Assembly (NCBI RefSeq): GCF_005047355.1 | Contig: NZ_SUMC01000012.1 | Location: forward strand, 1-64,000 | Origin: Actinacidiphila oryziradicis | GTDB lineage: Bacteria > Actinomycetota > Actinomycetes > Streptomycetales > Streptomycetaceae | Direction: 5' to 3' | DNA: 64,000 bases | The notes under the pieces: model-generated | Told to the model about the DNA's origin: nothing | Database searches by the model: none | The model's input: the letters and a program-made list of their open reading frames with translations, nothing else | Made by a program: the position numbers and the translations under genes | Part shown: positions 18,070 through 27,264 of the stretch, in pieces | How positions within the stretch are numbered: the first letter of the stretch is position 1 | Layout of the letters: the number at the start of each line of letters is the position of its first letter

Positions 18070-19440
18070 TCATCCTGTTCCCGCTTCTTCGCGAGACCGG
18101 TACCGGTCCGCGCGCTGCCACAGGTCGGCGAGCACATCGCCCGCCGAGACCTGCAGCACTGTCCATCCGGCCTCGCGCAGCATCCGTACCGCCCGCCGCG
18201 CTCTGATCTCCCCGTTCCGGGTCTCCCCGTCCCCGGCGTCCGCCCCGGGCAGCGGCAGAGCGGGATACGCCGGGTCCTGTGACTCCCGTGACTCCCGTGA
18301 AGACCACACCGAGCTGTCCATGACGAAGGCGACCGCGCCCCCGGCCCGCTGCCGCATCCGGCCGACGATCGCCGCCTGCTCCTCGTCCAGGTCGCCGAGG
18401 AAGGCCACCAGCAGCCCCTCGTTGCCGGCCCGCAGGACCTCGTGCGCCCGGGACAGGCCGGCCCCGTCGGAGTGGTCCACGACCGCCAGGGTGTCCAGCA
18501 TGATCCCTGCCGCGTCCGAGGCGTCGGCGCCGCCTGCCCCGTCGGGGCCCGGTACCGAACTCCCGGTGTCCGTCAGCAGTCGCACCGAGTAGCCGCGCTC
18601 CAGCATGTGCATCGCCACCGACGCCGAACCGCCCACCGCCCACTCGAACGCCGAGTCGGGCCCGGCCCCGTAGTAGGCCGGCCGCCGGGTGTCGAGCAGC
18701 ACCGTGCAGCGCGCCTTGTGCGGCTGTTCCTCGCGGCGCACCATCAGCTCGCCGTACTTCGCGGTCGACCGCCAGTGCACCCGTCGCAGGTCGTCGCCGT
18801 GCCGGTAGCCGCGCGGGATCAGATCGTCCTCGCCTGCCAGTGACAGGGTGCGGGTGCGGCTCTCGCCGTACCCGGAGGCCTCGCCGCCGAGCCGTACCGC
18901 CGGCAGCGCCTCGACCTTCGGGACCACGGTCAGGGTGTCGTACGCGCTGAAGGAGCGGGTCAGCTCGCACATGCCGAAGGGATCCGTCAGCCGCAGTTGC
19001 AACGGACCCAGCGGGTACTGCCCGCGCAGATCGGAACGGACCCGGTACGACACCTCGCGGTGCCCGCCCGGCTCCACCCGGTCCAGTACGAAGCGCGGCC
19101 GTGGCCCCAGCACATACGGCACCTGGTCCTGGAGCATCAGCAGCCCGGTCGGGATCCTCGACACGTTGTCGATCCGCAGATGCACCCGCGCCTCCGACGT
19201 GGCCGGCACCCGGGACGGCGCCAGCCGCCGGCCACCCGCCACCCGGTAGCGGGTCCGGTAGAGCACCGCCACGCACACCAGCGGCAGCACCGCCAGCAGC
19301 AGCCCCACCCTCAACAGGTCCGGCTGCCCCAGCACATACGCGCACACCGCCGCCGCGATCCCGGCTGCCAGGAACGACCGCCCGCGGGTCGTCAGGCCGC
19401 CGAGCGCGGCGCGCAGCCCGCTACCGCTGTCCTCGGTCAC
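18070..19440 (-). CDS. DUF58 membrane-anchored protein
   Basis: A 456-residue DUF58 protein. Two membrane helices near residues 22-60 (AAGIAAAVCAYVLGQ and LLLAVLPLVCVAVLY) are followed by an outside domain. The signature LIPRGYRHGDDLRRVHWRST is near residue 205-225 and starts a von Willebrand A-like fold; the MIDAS-like contact LLDTRRPAY follows. Partner MoxR AAA+ ATPases remodel such proteins. It overlaps nothing but is tightly spaced: one base separates its ATG from the moxR stop, and 4 bases separate its stop from the transglutaminase start. Confidence 0.9.
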   Translation of the reverse strand: MTEDSGSGLRAALGGLTTRGRSFLAAGIAAAVCAYVLGQPDLLRVGLLLAVLPLVCVAVLYRTRYRVAGGRRLAPSRVPATSEARVHLRIDNVSRIPTGLLMLQDQVPYVLGPRPRFVLDRVEPGGHREVSYRVRSDLRGQYPLGPLQLRLTDPFGMCELTRSFSAYDTLTVVPKVEALPAVRLGGEASGYGESRTRTLSLAGEDDLIPRGYRHGDDLRRVHWRSTAKYGELMVRREEQPHKARCTVLLDTRRPAYYGAGPDSAFEWAVGGSASVAMHMLERGYSVRLLTDTGSSVPGPDGAGGADASDAAGIMLDTLAVVDHSDGAGLSRAHEVLRAGNEGLLVAFLGDLDEEQAAIVGRMRQRAGGAVAFVMDSSVWSSRESRESQDPAYPALPLPGADAGDGETRNGEIRARRAVRMLREAGWTVLQVSAGDVLADLWQRADRYRSREEAGTG

Positions 19441-19441
19441 T

Positions 19442-20440
19442 TCACAGCCCCCGGATGCCCGGCGGCTTGGTGGCGAAAGGATCCGGCACAGGGGTGCGCT
19501 GCACGATCTCGGCCACCACCGCCTCCGGTGTACGCCGGTTCAGCTGGGCCTGCGCGGTGGGCAGCAACCGGTGCGCCAGCACGGCGGGGACCAGCGCCTG
19601 CACATCGTCCGGGAGCACGTATTCGCGCCCGTCCAGCGCCGCCGCGGCCCGTGCGGCCCGCAGCAGGTGCAGGCTGGCCCGGGGCGAGGCGCCGAGCCGC
19701 AGATCGGGGTGGTTGCGGGTGGCGCCGACCAGCGACACCACGTATCTCTGCACGGGGATCGCCACATGCACCGTGCGCACCGCCTCGACGAGCTTGGCGA
19801 TCTCGTGCGCGTGCGCGACCGGCTGCAGGTCGTCCAGCGGACTGGCACCGCCGTGCACGTCGAGCATCTGCAGCTCGGCCTCCGGGCTGGGGTAGCCGAC
19901 CGAGACCCGGGCCATGAAGCGGTCACGCTGCGCTTCGGGCAGCGGATACGTTCCTTCCATCTCCACCGGGTTCTGGGTGGCGATGACCATGAACGGATTG
20001 GGCAGCTGATAGGTGCTGCCGTCGACGGTGACCTGCCGCTCCTCCATGGACTCCAGGAGCGCGGACTGCGTCTTGGGCGAGGCGCGGTTGATCTCGTCGC
20101 CGACCACGATCTGCGCGAAGATCGCGCCCGGCTTGAACTCGAAGTCCCGCCGCTGCTGGTCGAAGACGCTGACACCGGTGATGTCGGAGGGCAGCAGATC
20201 CGGCGTGAACTGGATGCGCTGTACCGAACAGTCGATGGACCGCGCGAGCGCCTTGCAGAGCATTGTCTTGCCGACACCCGGCACATCTTCGATCAGGAGG
20301 TGCCCTTCGGCCAGCAACACGGTCAAAGCGATCCGTACGACCTCGGGCTTGCCCTCGATCACGTTCTCCACCGAACGGCGGACCCGGTCCGCCGTTGCCG
20401 TGAGATCGCCGAGACCCGCTCGTGCGTCATAGGTCGTCAC
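19442..20440 (-). CDS. MoxR-family AAA+ ATPase
   Basis: A 332-residue MoxR ATPase. Walker A is DVPGVGKTM (GVGKT at 55-59), Walker B IVVGDEINRA with Asp115 and Glu116, and sensor 1 is ATQNPVEMEGTYPLPEAQRD, the MoxR hallmark. The C-terminal AAA lid begins near 'SLVGATRNHPDLRLGASPR'. It should act as a chaperone on the DUF58 protein encoded next. The GTG at 20440 is the first gene of the operon. The 138 bases between it and the carbonic anhydrase 3' end must hold the promoter, but I see no clear hexamers there. Confidence 0.95.
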   Translation of the reverse strand: MTTYDARAGLGDLTATADRVRRSVENVIEGKPEVVRIALTVLLAEGHLLIEDVPGVGKTMLCKALARSIDCSVQRIQFTPDLLPSDITGVSVFDQQRRDFEFKPGAIFAQIVVGDEINRASPKTQSALLESMEERQVTVDGSTYQLPNPFMVIATQNPVEMEGTYPLPEAQRDRFMARVSVGYPSPEAELQMLDVHGGASPLDDLQPVAHAHEIAKLVEAVRTVHVAIPVQRYVVSLVGATRNHPDLRLGASPRASLHLLRAARAAAALDGREYVLPDDVQALVPAVLAHRLLPTAQAQLNRRTPEAVVAEIVQRTPVPDPFATKPPGIRGL

Positions 20441-20578
20441 CCAGTACTCCTCGGCCCGTTCTTAGGGACACGGTCAGCCCTGGACCGGCCCTCCCCGACT
20501 GCGTGCCCCTCACCTCGGGCGAGGCGGCACCGCACGGAGCATTGTCTCCTTGAACTATGCTCCGCGTCACGCGTTCCG

Positions 20579-21112
20579 TTACGTAGTCGTGATTTCCCGC
20601 AGCAAACCGGTATGCACATCGAAGACAAAGCCTCGGACATCATCGGTGTGTGCTAGGAACGGCGAGGTCCGCACCCGGGCCATCGACTGACGTACGTCCT
20701 GGTCAACATCGCGGAAGGACTCGACCGCCCACGTCGGCCGCTGTCCGACCGCGACCTCCAATTCCGTCCGGAAATCCTCGGTGAGGGTCTCCAGGCCGCA
20801 CCCCGTGTGGTGGATCAGCACCACCGAACGGGTGCCGAGCGCGCGCTGGCTGATGGTGAGCGAGCGGATGGTGTCGTCGGTGACCACACCCCCCGCGTTA
20901 CGGATGGTGTGGGCATCGCCGAGCTCCAGGCCGAGCGCGGCGTGCAGATCGAGCCGGGCGTCCATGCAGGCGACGATCGCCACCCGCAGGACCGGCCGGG
21001 CGTCCATGCCCGGGTCGCGGAAGTCATCGGCGTAAGTGCGGTTCGCGAGCACGAGCCGGTCAGTGACCGACCTGTTGACGGACTCGCCGGGCTGAGGCGC
21101 GGAAATCGACAT
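20579..21112 (-). CDS. Beta-class carbonic anhydrase
   Basis: A 177-residue beta-carbonic anhydrase that interconverts CO2 and bicarbonate. Zinc ligands are visible: Cys49 with the Asp51-Arg53 dyad in VACMDARLD, and His102 and Cys105 in LIHHTGCGL. The small size places it with the plant-type clade D group common in actinobacteria. It stands divergently from mraZ, 216 bases away, and runs towards the moxR operon on the same strand; the spacing of 138 bases argues for separate transcription. Confidence 0.95.
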   Translation of the reverse strand: MSISAPQPGESVNRSVTDRLVLANRTYADDFRDPGMDARPVLRVAIVACMDARLDLHAALGLELGDAHTIRNAGGVVTDDTIRSLTISQRALGTRSVVLIHHTGCGLETLTEDFRTELEVAVGQRPTWAVESFRDVDQDVRQSMARVRTSPFLAHTDDVRGFVFDVHTGLLREITTT

Positions 21113-21260
21113 AACACTGAAGGTAAGGCGCGCGGACCGCTCCGGCCTGCGTCAACGGGCCGTGGTGTGAGGTAACCCACAGGGCTCACCATGCCTCCCC
21201 CACCAGGGTGAATCGAGCGCGGAGGCGTGCGCGGGCGCCCACGCCGGAGCGGGCCTCTCG

Positions 21261-21300
21261 TTGACCGTGGGGCTTAGTGGAGTAAAGTGGCGCGAAGTGG
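21261..21300 (+). promoter_or_regulatory. mraZ promoter with four MraZ-box-like GTGG repeats
   Basis: TTGACC (21261-21266) and TAAAGT (21283-21288) with a 16-base spacer form a good vegetative promoter. Overlapping it are four direct GTGG repeats at 21267, 21277, 21287 and 21297, exactly 10 bp apart. MraZ is known in other bacteria to bind such regularly spaced GTGG/TGGG boxes and to repress its own cluster. The site is 29 bases before the mraZ ATG. Confidence 0.8.
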
Positions 21301-21328
21301 GTTGCCTGATCAACCGCAGGAGGTGCGG

Positions 21329-21760
21329 ATGTTCCTCGGGACGTACGCACCAAGGCTCGACGACAAGAGCCGCCTTGTGCTGCCTGCCAAGTTCCGCGAG
21401 CCGCTCGCCGAGGGCCTGGTGATCACCAAGGGCCAGGAACGCTGTCTCTACGTGTGGCCGCTGGCCGAATTCCAGTCGGTGACCGAGCAGCTCCGCCGGG
21501 CCCCGCTGACCTCGAAGTCGGCGCGGGACTACATGCGTGTGCTGTTCGCCGGTGCCCATGACGAGGTGCCCGACAAGCAGGGCCGGGTCACCGTCCCGCC
21601 CCCGCTCCGCGACTACGCCGGCCTGCGCCGGGACTGCGCGGTGATCGGCGCCAACACCAGGGTCGAGGTGTGGGACGCCACGGCCTGGGAGCAGTATCTG
21701 GCAGCCCAGGAGGACGCCTTCTCCGCGTTGTCGCAGGAGGTGCCCCCGGGCTTACTCTGA
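21329..21760 (+). CDS. mraZ: Transcriptional regulator MraZ
   Basis: A 143-residue protein of two AbrB-like swapped hairpins. The first reads [20 protein letters not shown] and the second [20 protein letters not shown], each with the DxK/QGR(V/L)xxP pattern. MraZ multimers bind GTGG-type repeats and repress the dcw promoter. The ATG at 21329 follows GCAGGAGGTG. The open frame continues upstream to 21287, but this would place the start inside the promoter. It is the first gene of the division and wall cluster. Confidence 0.97.
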   Translation: MFLGTYAPRLDDKSRLVLPAKFREPLAEGLVITKGQERCLYVWPLAEFQSVTEQLRRAPLTSKSARDYMRVLFAGAHDEVPDKQGRVTVPPPLRDYAGLRRDCAVIGANTRVEVWDATAWEQYLAAQEDAFSALSQEVPPGLL

Positions 21761-21896
21761 CGCCGCCGGCTGTACGTACGGCTCGGCCTCCTCCCGCTCC
21801 CCGTCCCGCTGGCGCTACTTCCCCGGTGCCAGAGGCCCAGCCGAGCGGGCGGGGACCCAGTGGTACGTCCAAAGACCCGAAGGACACCGGATCCCG

Positions 21897-22862
21897 ATGA
21901 GCTCCACCCCTCCCGCCAAGCATGTCCCCGTGATGCTCAAGCGCTGCCTGGACCTGCTGGACCCCGCGCTGACCGAACCCGGCGCGGTAGTGGTGGACGC
22001 CACGCTCGGCCTCGGCGGCCACAGTGAGGCGCTGCTCGCCCGCTTCCCCGACGCCCGGCTGGTCGCCATCGACCGGGACCGCGCCGCGCTCAAGCTCTCC
22101 GGCGAGCGGCTCTCCCCGTACGGCGACCGGGCCAGCCTGGTGCACGCCGTCTACGACGAACTCCCGGCCGTCCTGGACGGGCTCGGCATCCCGAAGGTCC
22201 AGGGCATCCTCTTCGACCTCGGCGTCTCCTCCATGCAGCTCGACGAGGCCGAGCGCGGCTTCGCCTACGCCCAGGACGCCCCGCTCGACATGCGCATGGA
22301 CCAGAGCACCGGCATCAGCGCCGCCGAGGTCCTCAACACCTATCCGCCGGGCGACCTGGTACGGATCCTGCGCGTTTACGGTGAGGAGAAATTCGCCCGC
22401 AAGATCGTCGACGCGGTGGTCCGCCAGCGCGAGAAGGAACCCTTCAGCAATAGCGCCCGACTGGTCGAGCTGATCCGCGAGGCCCTCCCGCAGGCCGCCA
22501 AACGCACCGGCGGCAACCCCGCCAAACGCACCTTCCAGGCGCTGCGCATCGAGGTCAACGGCGAGCTCGCGGTGCTGGAGCGGGCCATCCCGGCGGCGGT
22601 GGCGGCCCTCGCCGTCGGCGGCCGGATCGCCGTCCTGTCGTACCACTCGCTCGAGGACCGCCTGGTCAAACAGGTCTTCGCGGCCGGCGCCGCCAACACC
22701 GCCCCACCCGGACTGCCGGTGGTACCCGAGCGCTACCAGCCCCGGCTGAAGCTCCTCACACGGGGCGCCGAGCTGCCGACCGAGACCGAGATCGCCGAGA
22801 ACCGCCGCGCCGCGCCCGCCCGGCTGCGCGGCGCGATGCGCATCCGGGAGGACGAGCGGTGA
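21897..22862 (+). CDS. rsmH: 16S rRNA m4C1402 methyltransferase RsmH
   Basis: RsmH (MraW) methylates N4 of cytosine 1402 of 16S rRNA in the decoding centre. The 321-residue protein has [14 protein letters not shown], the SAM loop [14 protein letters not shown] (about 31-44), [19 protein letters not shown] and [13 protein letters not shown], all family hallmarks. The gene follows mraZ after 136 bases that hold no clear signal, and its stop overlaps the GTG of ftsL by 4 bases. Confidence 0.97.
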   Translation: MSSTPPAKHVPVMLKRCLDLLDPALTEPGAVVVDATLGLGGHSEALLARFPDARLVAIDRDRAALKLSGERLSPYGDRASLVHAVYDELPAVLDGLGIPKVQGILFDLGVSSMQLDEAERGFAYAQDAPLDMRMDQSTGISAAEVLNTYPPGDLVRILRVYGEEKFARKIVDAVVRQREKEPFSNSARLVELIREALPQAAKRTGGNPAKRTFQALRIEVNGELAVLERAIPAAVAALAVGGRIAVLSYHSLEDRLVKQVFAAGAANTAPPGLPVVPERYQPRLKLLTRGAELPTETEIAENRRAAPARLRGAMRIREDER

Positions 22863-23278
22863 GCTCCGTCCGGCCCCTTACCGGCACCGCCAAACGGTCG
22901 CCCTTCGTGCTGCTCGTCGTGGTCCTGCTGGCCGGCGGCCTCATCTCGCTGCTGCTCCTCAACGCGGCCGTCAACCAGGACTCCTTCGAGCTCACCAAGC
23001 TCCAGAAGGAGACCACCCAGCTCACCGACGAGAAACAGGCCCTCCAACAGGACGTCGGCCAATACGCCGCCCCCGGCGCCCTCGACAAGCGCGCCCGCGA
23101 ACTCGGCATGGTCCCCGGCGGCAACCCGGCGTTCCTCGCTCCCGACGGCACCGTCCGTGGCGTCCCCGGCTCCGCCAGCGCCCTCCCCAGCCCCACCCCC
23201 GGCCCCTCCACCAGCACCCCGTCCACCGTCGCCGCCTCCCCTCAGGCCAGCCTCACCACCCTCCAGGCCACCCCATGA
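22859..23278 (+). CDS. ftsL: Septum protein FtsL-like
   Basis: A 139-residue single-pass protein in the ftsL position. The one membrane helix [20 protein letters not shown] spans about residues 16-35. A leucine-rich coiled coil follows ([20 protein letters not shown], about 46-65), then the short '[17 protein letters not shown]' signature. The Pro/Ser/Thr-rich tail from about 105 is extracytoplasmic and variable. FtsL pairs with DivIC/FtsB and FtsQ at the septum. GTG overlaps the rsmH stop (GTGA). Confidence 0.9.
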   Translation: MSSVRPLTGTAKRSPFVLLVVVLLAGGLISLLLLNAAVNQDSFELTKLQKETTQLTDEKQALQQDVGQYAAPGALDKRARELGMVPGGNPAFLAPDGTVRGVPGSASALPSPTPGPSTSTPSTVAASPQASLTTLQATP

Positions 23279-23511
23279 CCCCGCCCCGCCCTCCCGCCAG
23301 GCGCACCGCCGCCTGCCATCCGGCGCCCGGCGGTCCGCGCGCTGAACCGGCGTACGCGGCTGCCCGCCCCGCGGCCCCGGTTCCGTCCGCGGCTTGCCAT
23401 GGCGCGCGGGACACAGACCGTCGCCGCCCACCCGCTTCCGCCGTTCGGCACTGTTGTGTTCCGAGTAATGGGCGGGTGGGTGGGAAAACGCACACCGGGA
23501 GCCGCGCGTGA
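23275..23511 (+). CDS. Possible 78-residue ORF coupled between ftsL and ftsI
   Basis: The 229-base gap between ftsL and ftsI is entirely spanned by this frame. Its ATG overlaps the ftsL stop (ATGA) and its stop overlaps the ftsI start (GTGA), as real genes in this cluster do. The product is Arg/Pro/Ala-rich with four cysteines and has no domain I recognise. Against it, a hand count gives only about 57 of 78 codons ending in G or C, well below the flanking genes. It may be a true small gene, a degenerated former ftsI N-terminus, or chance. Confidence 0.3.
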   Translation: MTPPRPPARRTAACHPAPGGPRAEPAYAAARPAAPVPSAACHGARDTDRRRPPASAVRHCCVPSNGRVGGKTHTGSRA

Positions 23512-25448
23512 ACCGTGAACAGCAACCACCCCGCAGGCGCCCGGCACAGCGGCCACCGGCACCGGGCCGGCAGCCCGGGCGCGGCGGGCCGTCCAGGCGC
23601 CGCGTGACGCCGTCCGGGCACAGTGTGCTGCGCCTCGGCAGCCCGCGCCCCAGGCTGCGCCTGGTGTGTATCGCCCTGGCCCTCGTCCTGATGGCATTCG
23701 TGGTGCGCCTCGTACAGGTGCAGGCCGTCGACGCGGCGCAGTTCGCCTCCAGGGCGGAGGTCAACCGCAATGTGACGTACACCCTGGCTGCCGAGCGTGG
23801 CACGATCACCGACCGCAATGGTGTGGATCTGGCCAATACGGTCGACGGGTACGACATCACCGCCGACCCCCTCCTCTTCACGCCCGACCAGGCGAAGGTG
23901 AAGGACGCCCCGCAGCAGGCGGCAGCGCTGCTCGCACCGATTGTCGGCGGCAACGAGAAGACGATCGCCAAGCAGCTCGGCAACACCAAGTCCCAGTACG
24001 AGCTCATCGCCCGCCAGCAGTCACCGCAGGTGTGGAAGCAGATCAAGGACCTGAAGAGCGCGCTCGCCGACCAGGCGGTCAAGGGCAAGGGTGCCAACGT
24101 CCTGGCCGGGATCTTCCAGCAGCCGCACACCAAGCGGGTCTATCCGGCGGGCGATCTCGCGGCCGGCGTCATCGGTTTCGTCAAGTCCGACGGCACCGGC
24201 GGCGGTGGGCTGGAGGCCGAGCTCAACAAGGAGCTGGCAGGCAAGGACGGCAAAATCACCTACGCCCAGTCCGGCGGCCGGCAGGTGCCGACCGTGGGCG
24301 TCCAGGAACGGGCCGCGGAAGCCGGTACCGATGTGGAGCTCACCCTGGACCAGGACATCCAGTGGGCCGCCCAGGACGCCATCACCAAACAGGTGAAGGA
24401 GTCCAAGGCCGACCGCGGCTATGTCATCGTCCAGGACAGCCGCACCGGCCAGATCCTGGCGATGGCCAACTCACCCGGCTACGACCCGAACGACCTCTCC
24501 ACCGCCAGCGCCTCCGCCCTGGGCAACGCCGCCCTGCAGGACGCCTACGAGCCCGGCAGCGTCAGCAAGCTGATGTCCATGGCCGCCGTGCTCGACACCG
24601 GCGCGGCGACCGCCACGACCAGCGTCACCGTCCCCGGCACCCTGCCGCGCGCGGACCGGGTCTTCCACGACGACGTGGACCACGGCACCTGGTACCTGAC
24701 GCTCAACGGGGTGCTGGCGAAATCCAGCAACATCGGCACCATCCTCGCCGCCCAGCAGCTCGGCAAGACGCAGGCCCAGGCCAACCAGGTGCTCTACTCC
24801 TACCTGAGGAAATTCGGCATCGGACAGCCCAGCGGCCTGGGCTTCCCCGGCGAGACCAGCGGCATCCTTGCCACGGCCAAGGACTGGAACGCCTCCCAGC
24901 AGTACACGATCCCGTTCGGCCAGGGCCTGTCCCTCAATGCCCTCCAGGCCACCTCGGTCTACTCCACCATCGCCAACGGCGGCGTGCGGGTCGAGCCCAG
25001 CCTGATCCGCGGCACCACGGGCCCGGACGGGAAGTTCGTGCCCGCCGCCGCGCCCAAGAAGACCCGCGTGGTGAGCGAGAAGACCGCGAAATCGCTCACC
25101 CAGATGCTGGAGTCCGTGGTCGGTGACGAACAGGGCACCGGCATCAAGGCGCGCATCCCCGGCTACCTGGTGGCGGGCAAGACCGGCACGGCGAACCGGG
25201 TGGACCCCAAGACCGGCACCTATCGTGGCTACACCGCGTCCTTTCTGGGATACGCCCCCGCCGACAACCCGCGCGTCACCGTCTCCTGCGTGATCCAGAA
25301 CCCGACCAGTGGCAGCTACTTCGGCGGCCAGATCTGCGGTCCGGTCTTCAAGTCCGTCATGGAATTCGCCCTGAAATCGCTCCAGGTACAGCCGTCCGGT
25401 AGCAAGGCGCCCAATCTGCCGGTCGAATTCAATCCGGCGAAACCCTGA
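23508..25448 (+). CDS. ftsI: Septal penicillin-binding protein 3 (FtsI)
   Basis: A class B transpeptidase that cross-links septal peptidoglycan. The cytoplasmic N-terminus is Arg/Pro-rich; one membrane anchor spans about 46-68 (LRLVCIALALVLMAFVVRLV). The dimerisation domain contains ERGTITDRNGVDLA. The catalytic triad is present: S351-V-S-K354, S406-S-N408 and K558-T-G-T561. The length of 646 residues is normal. The GTG at 23508 has GGGAG upstream, and an in-frame TAA at 23466 rules out a much earlier start. Confidence 0.97.
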   Translation: MNREQQPPRRRPAQRPPAPGRQPGRGGPSRRRVTPSGHSVLRLGSPRPRLRLVCIALALVLMAFVVRLVQVQAVDAAQFASRAEVNRNVTYTLAAERGTITDRNGVDLANTVDGYDITADPLLFTPDQAKVKDAPQQAAALLAPIVGGNEKTIAKQLGNTKSQYELIARQQSPQVWKQIKDLKSALADQAVKGKGANVLAGIFQQPHTKRVYPAGDLAAGVIGFVKSDGTGGGGLEAELNKELAGKDGKITYAQSGGRQVPTVGVQERAAEAGTDVELTLDQDIQWAAQDAITKQVKESKADRGYVIVQDSRTGQILAMANSPGYDPNDLSTASASALGNAALQDAYEPGSVSKLMSMAAVLDTGAATATTSVTVPGTLPRADRVFHDDVDHGTWYLTLNGVLAKSSNIGTILAAQQLGKTQAQANQVLYSYLRKFGIGQPSGLGFPGETSGILATAKDWNASQQYTIPFGQGLSLNALQATSVYSTIANGGVRVEPSLIRGTTGPDGKFVPAAAPKKTRVVSEKTAKSLTQMLESVVGDEQGTGIKARIPGYLVAGKTGTANRVDPKTGTYRGYTASFLGYAPADNPRVTVSCVIQNPTSGSYFGGQICGPVFKSVMEFALKSLQVQPSGSKAPNLPVEFNPAKP

Positions 25449-25473
25449 CCCGCGTCCGTGAGGGGACGATCCA

Positions 25474-27264
25474 GTGAGAGACGATCCAGTGAGATCAGTC
25501 ACACCGAACATCGGCCGCCCAGGACCGGGCCTGAGTCCTTTTGGCCCCGAGCCCGGCCCGCCCGGTACTCTCACCGCCGTGTCCCACCCTGATCAGTTCC
25601 CCCCCGGCAAACGCCCGCCCGCAGCCCCGGGCGGCACTCCCCGCCCGGCCCAGGTCCGTCCCAAGCCGCTGGCGGAGCTCGCGGAGCAGCTGGGCATCGA
25701 GCCGCCGGCCGACGGAGCTCCCGCGACCGGCATCACGCATGACTCGCGGGCGGTACGGCCCGGCGATGTGTACGCGGCGCTGCCCGGCGCCCGGTTCCAT
25801 GGTGCGGACTTCGCCGCCCAGGCCGCCACCTCCGGCGCGGTGGCGGTCCTGACCGACCCGGCGGGTGCCGACCGGGCTGCCGCGACCGGGCTGCCGGTAC
25901 TGGTGGTCGGGAACCCCCGCGGGCGGATGGGCGCGCTCGCCGCCGCCGTCTACGACGAGCCGGGCGCGGACCTCCTCCAGATCGGCATCACCGGCACCTC
26001 CGGCAAGACCACCACCGCCTACCTCGTCGAAGGCGGTCTGCGGGCGGTGCACGGCCGTCATACGGGACTGATCGGCACCGTCGAGTCGCGGATCGGGGAC
26101 GAGCGGCTCAAGAGCGAGCGCACCACCCCCGAGGCCACCGACCTCCAGGCGCTGTTCGCGGTGATGCGGGAGCGCGGCGTGGAGTCGGTGGTGATGGAGG
26201 TTTCCAGCCACGCGCTCGTACTGGGGAGGGTGGACGGTGCGGTCTTCGATGTCGCCGTTTTCAACAACCTCAGCCCCGAGCACATGGAATTCCACGAAGG
26301 GATGGAGGACTACTTCCAGGCCAAGGCGCGGCTGTTCACCCTGAGCCGCAGCCGCCTCGGAGTGGTCAACATCGACGACGCCTACGGCCGCCGGCTCGCC
26401 GCCGAGGCCGAGGTGCCGGTCACCACCTTCTCCGCCGCGGGTCATCCCGGCGCCGACTGGCGTGCCGAAGAGCTTGAGATGGGGGCCCTGGGCTCCACCT
26501 TCACCGCGGTCGGCCCCAAGGGCGAGCGGGTCGCCGCCGCCGCCCCGATGCCAGGCCCCTTCAACGTCGCCAACGCGCTCGCCGCGATCACCGCGCTGGT
26601 CACCGCCGGGATCGACCCCCAGACGGCCGCCGACGGCGTCGCCGAGGTCCCCGGCGTCCCCGGCCGCCTGGAGCGGGTCGACGCGGGGCAGCCGTATCTC
26701 GCCGTCGTGGACTACGCGCACAAGACGGACGCCGTTGAATCGGTGCTGCGGGCGCTCCGCGAGGTCACCGAGGGCCGGCTGCACATCGTCATCGGCTGCG
26801 GCGGCGACCGTGACCGCACCAAGCGCGCCCCGATGGGCGCCGCCAGCGCCCGGCTCGCCGACACCGTCGTACTGACCTCGGACAACCCGCGTTCCGAGGA
26901 CCCGCTGGTGATCCTCTCGGCAATGCTGGCGGGCGCCATCGAAGTGCCTCCGGACGAGCGCGGCCACGTCATCGTCGAGGGCGACCGGGCCGCCGCCATC
27001 GCCACCGCCGTCGCCCGCGCCCGGCCCGGCGACACCGTGCTGGTCGCCGGCAAAGGCCATGAACAGGGCCAGGAGGTCGCCGGAGTCGTACGTCCGTTCG
27101 ATGACCGTGAGGTGCTCGCCGCAGCCATCCACGCCGCAGGACCCCACTTCGCCCCACCCCCGGCATGCCAGGAGGCCCCGTCCGGAGCGGATCCGAACGC
27201 AAGAATCGGCTCCACGAAGCCGGCCGCAGGCCATACGCAGTCGTACGACAAGGACCAGCTGTGA
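25474..27264 (+). CDS. murE: UDP-MurNAc-tripeptide synthetase MurE
   Basis: MurE adds diaminopimelate to UDP-MurNAc-L-Ala-D-Glu. The ATP loop ITGTSGKTTTAYLVEG is near residue 170 and the DAP-type signature DNPRSEDP near 470, fitting the diaminopimelate wall of streptomycetes. The start is uncertain. GTG 25474 has AGGGGA upstream and gives 596 residues; GTG 25579 (V-S-H-P-D-Q) has TACTCT 7 bases before it, would be leaderless, and gives 561. The region 25466-25495 is a 15-bp tandem duplication that doubles a GTG start. The last 40 residues form a non-conserved-looking tail. The stop overlaps murF (GTGA). Confidence 0.95.
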   Translation: MRDDPVRSVTPNIGRPGPGLSPFGPEPGPPGTLTAVSHPDQFPPGKRPPAAPGGTPRPAQVRPKPLAELAEQLGIEPPADGAPATGITHDSRAVRPGDVYAALPGARFHGADFAAQAATSGAVAVLTDPAGADRAAATGLPVLVVGNPRGRMGALAAAVYDEPGADLLQIGITGTSGKTTTAYLVEGGLRAVHGRHTGLIGTVESRIGDERLKSERTTPEATDLQALFAVMRERGVESVVMEVSSHALVLGRVDGAVFDVAVFNNLSPEHMEFHEGMEDYFQAKARLFTLSRSRLGVVNIDDAYGRRLAAEAEVPVTTFSAAGHPGADWRAEELEMGALGSTFTAVGPKGERVAAAAPMPGPFNVANALAAITALVTAGIDPQTAADGVAEVPGVPGRLERVDAGQPYLAVVDYAHKTDAVESVLRALREVTEGRLHIVIGCGGDRDRTKRAPMGAASARLADTVVLTSDNPRSEDPLVILSAMLAGAIEVPPDERGHVIVEGDRAAAIATAVARARPGDTVLVAGKGHEQGQEVAGVVRPFDDREVLAAAIHAAGPHFAPPPACQEAPSGADPNARIGSTKPAAGHTQSYDKDQL

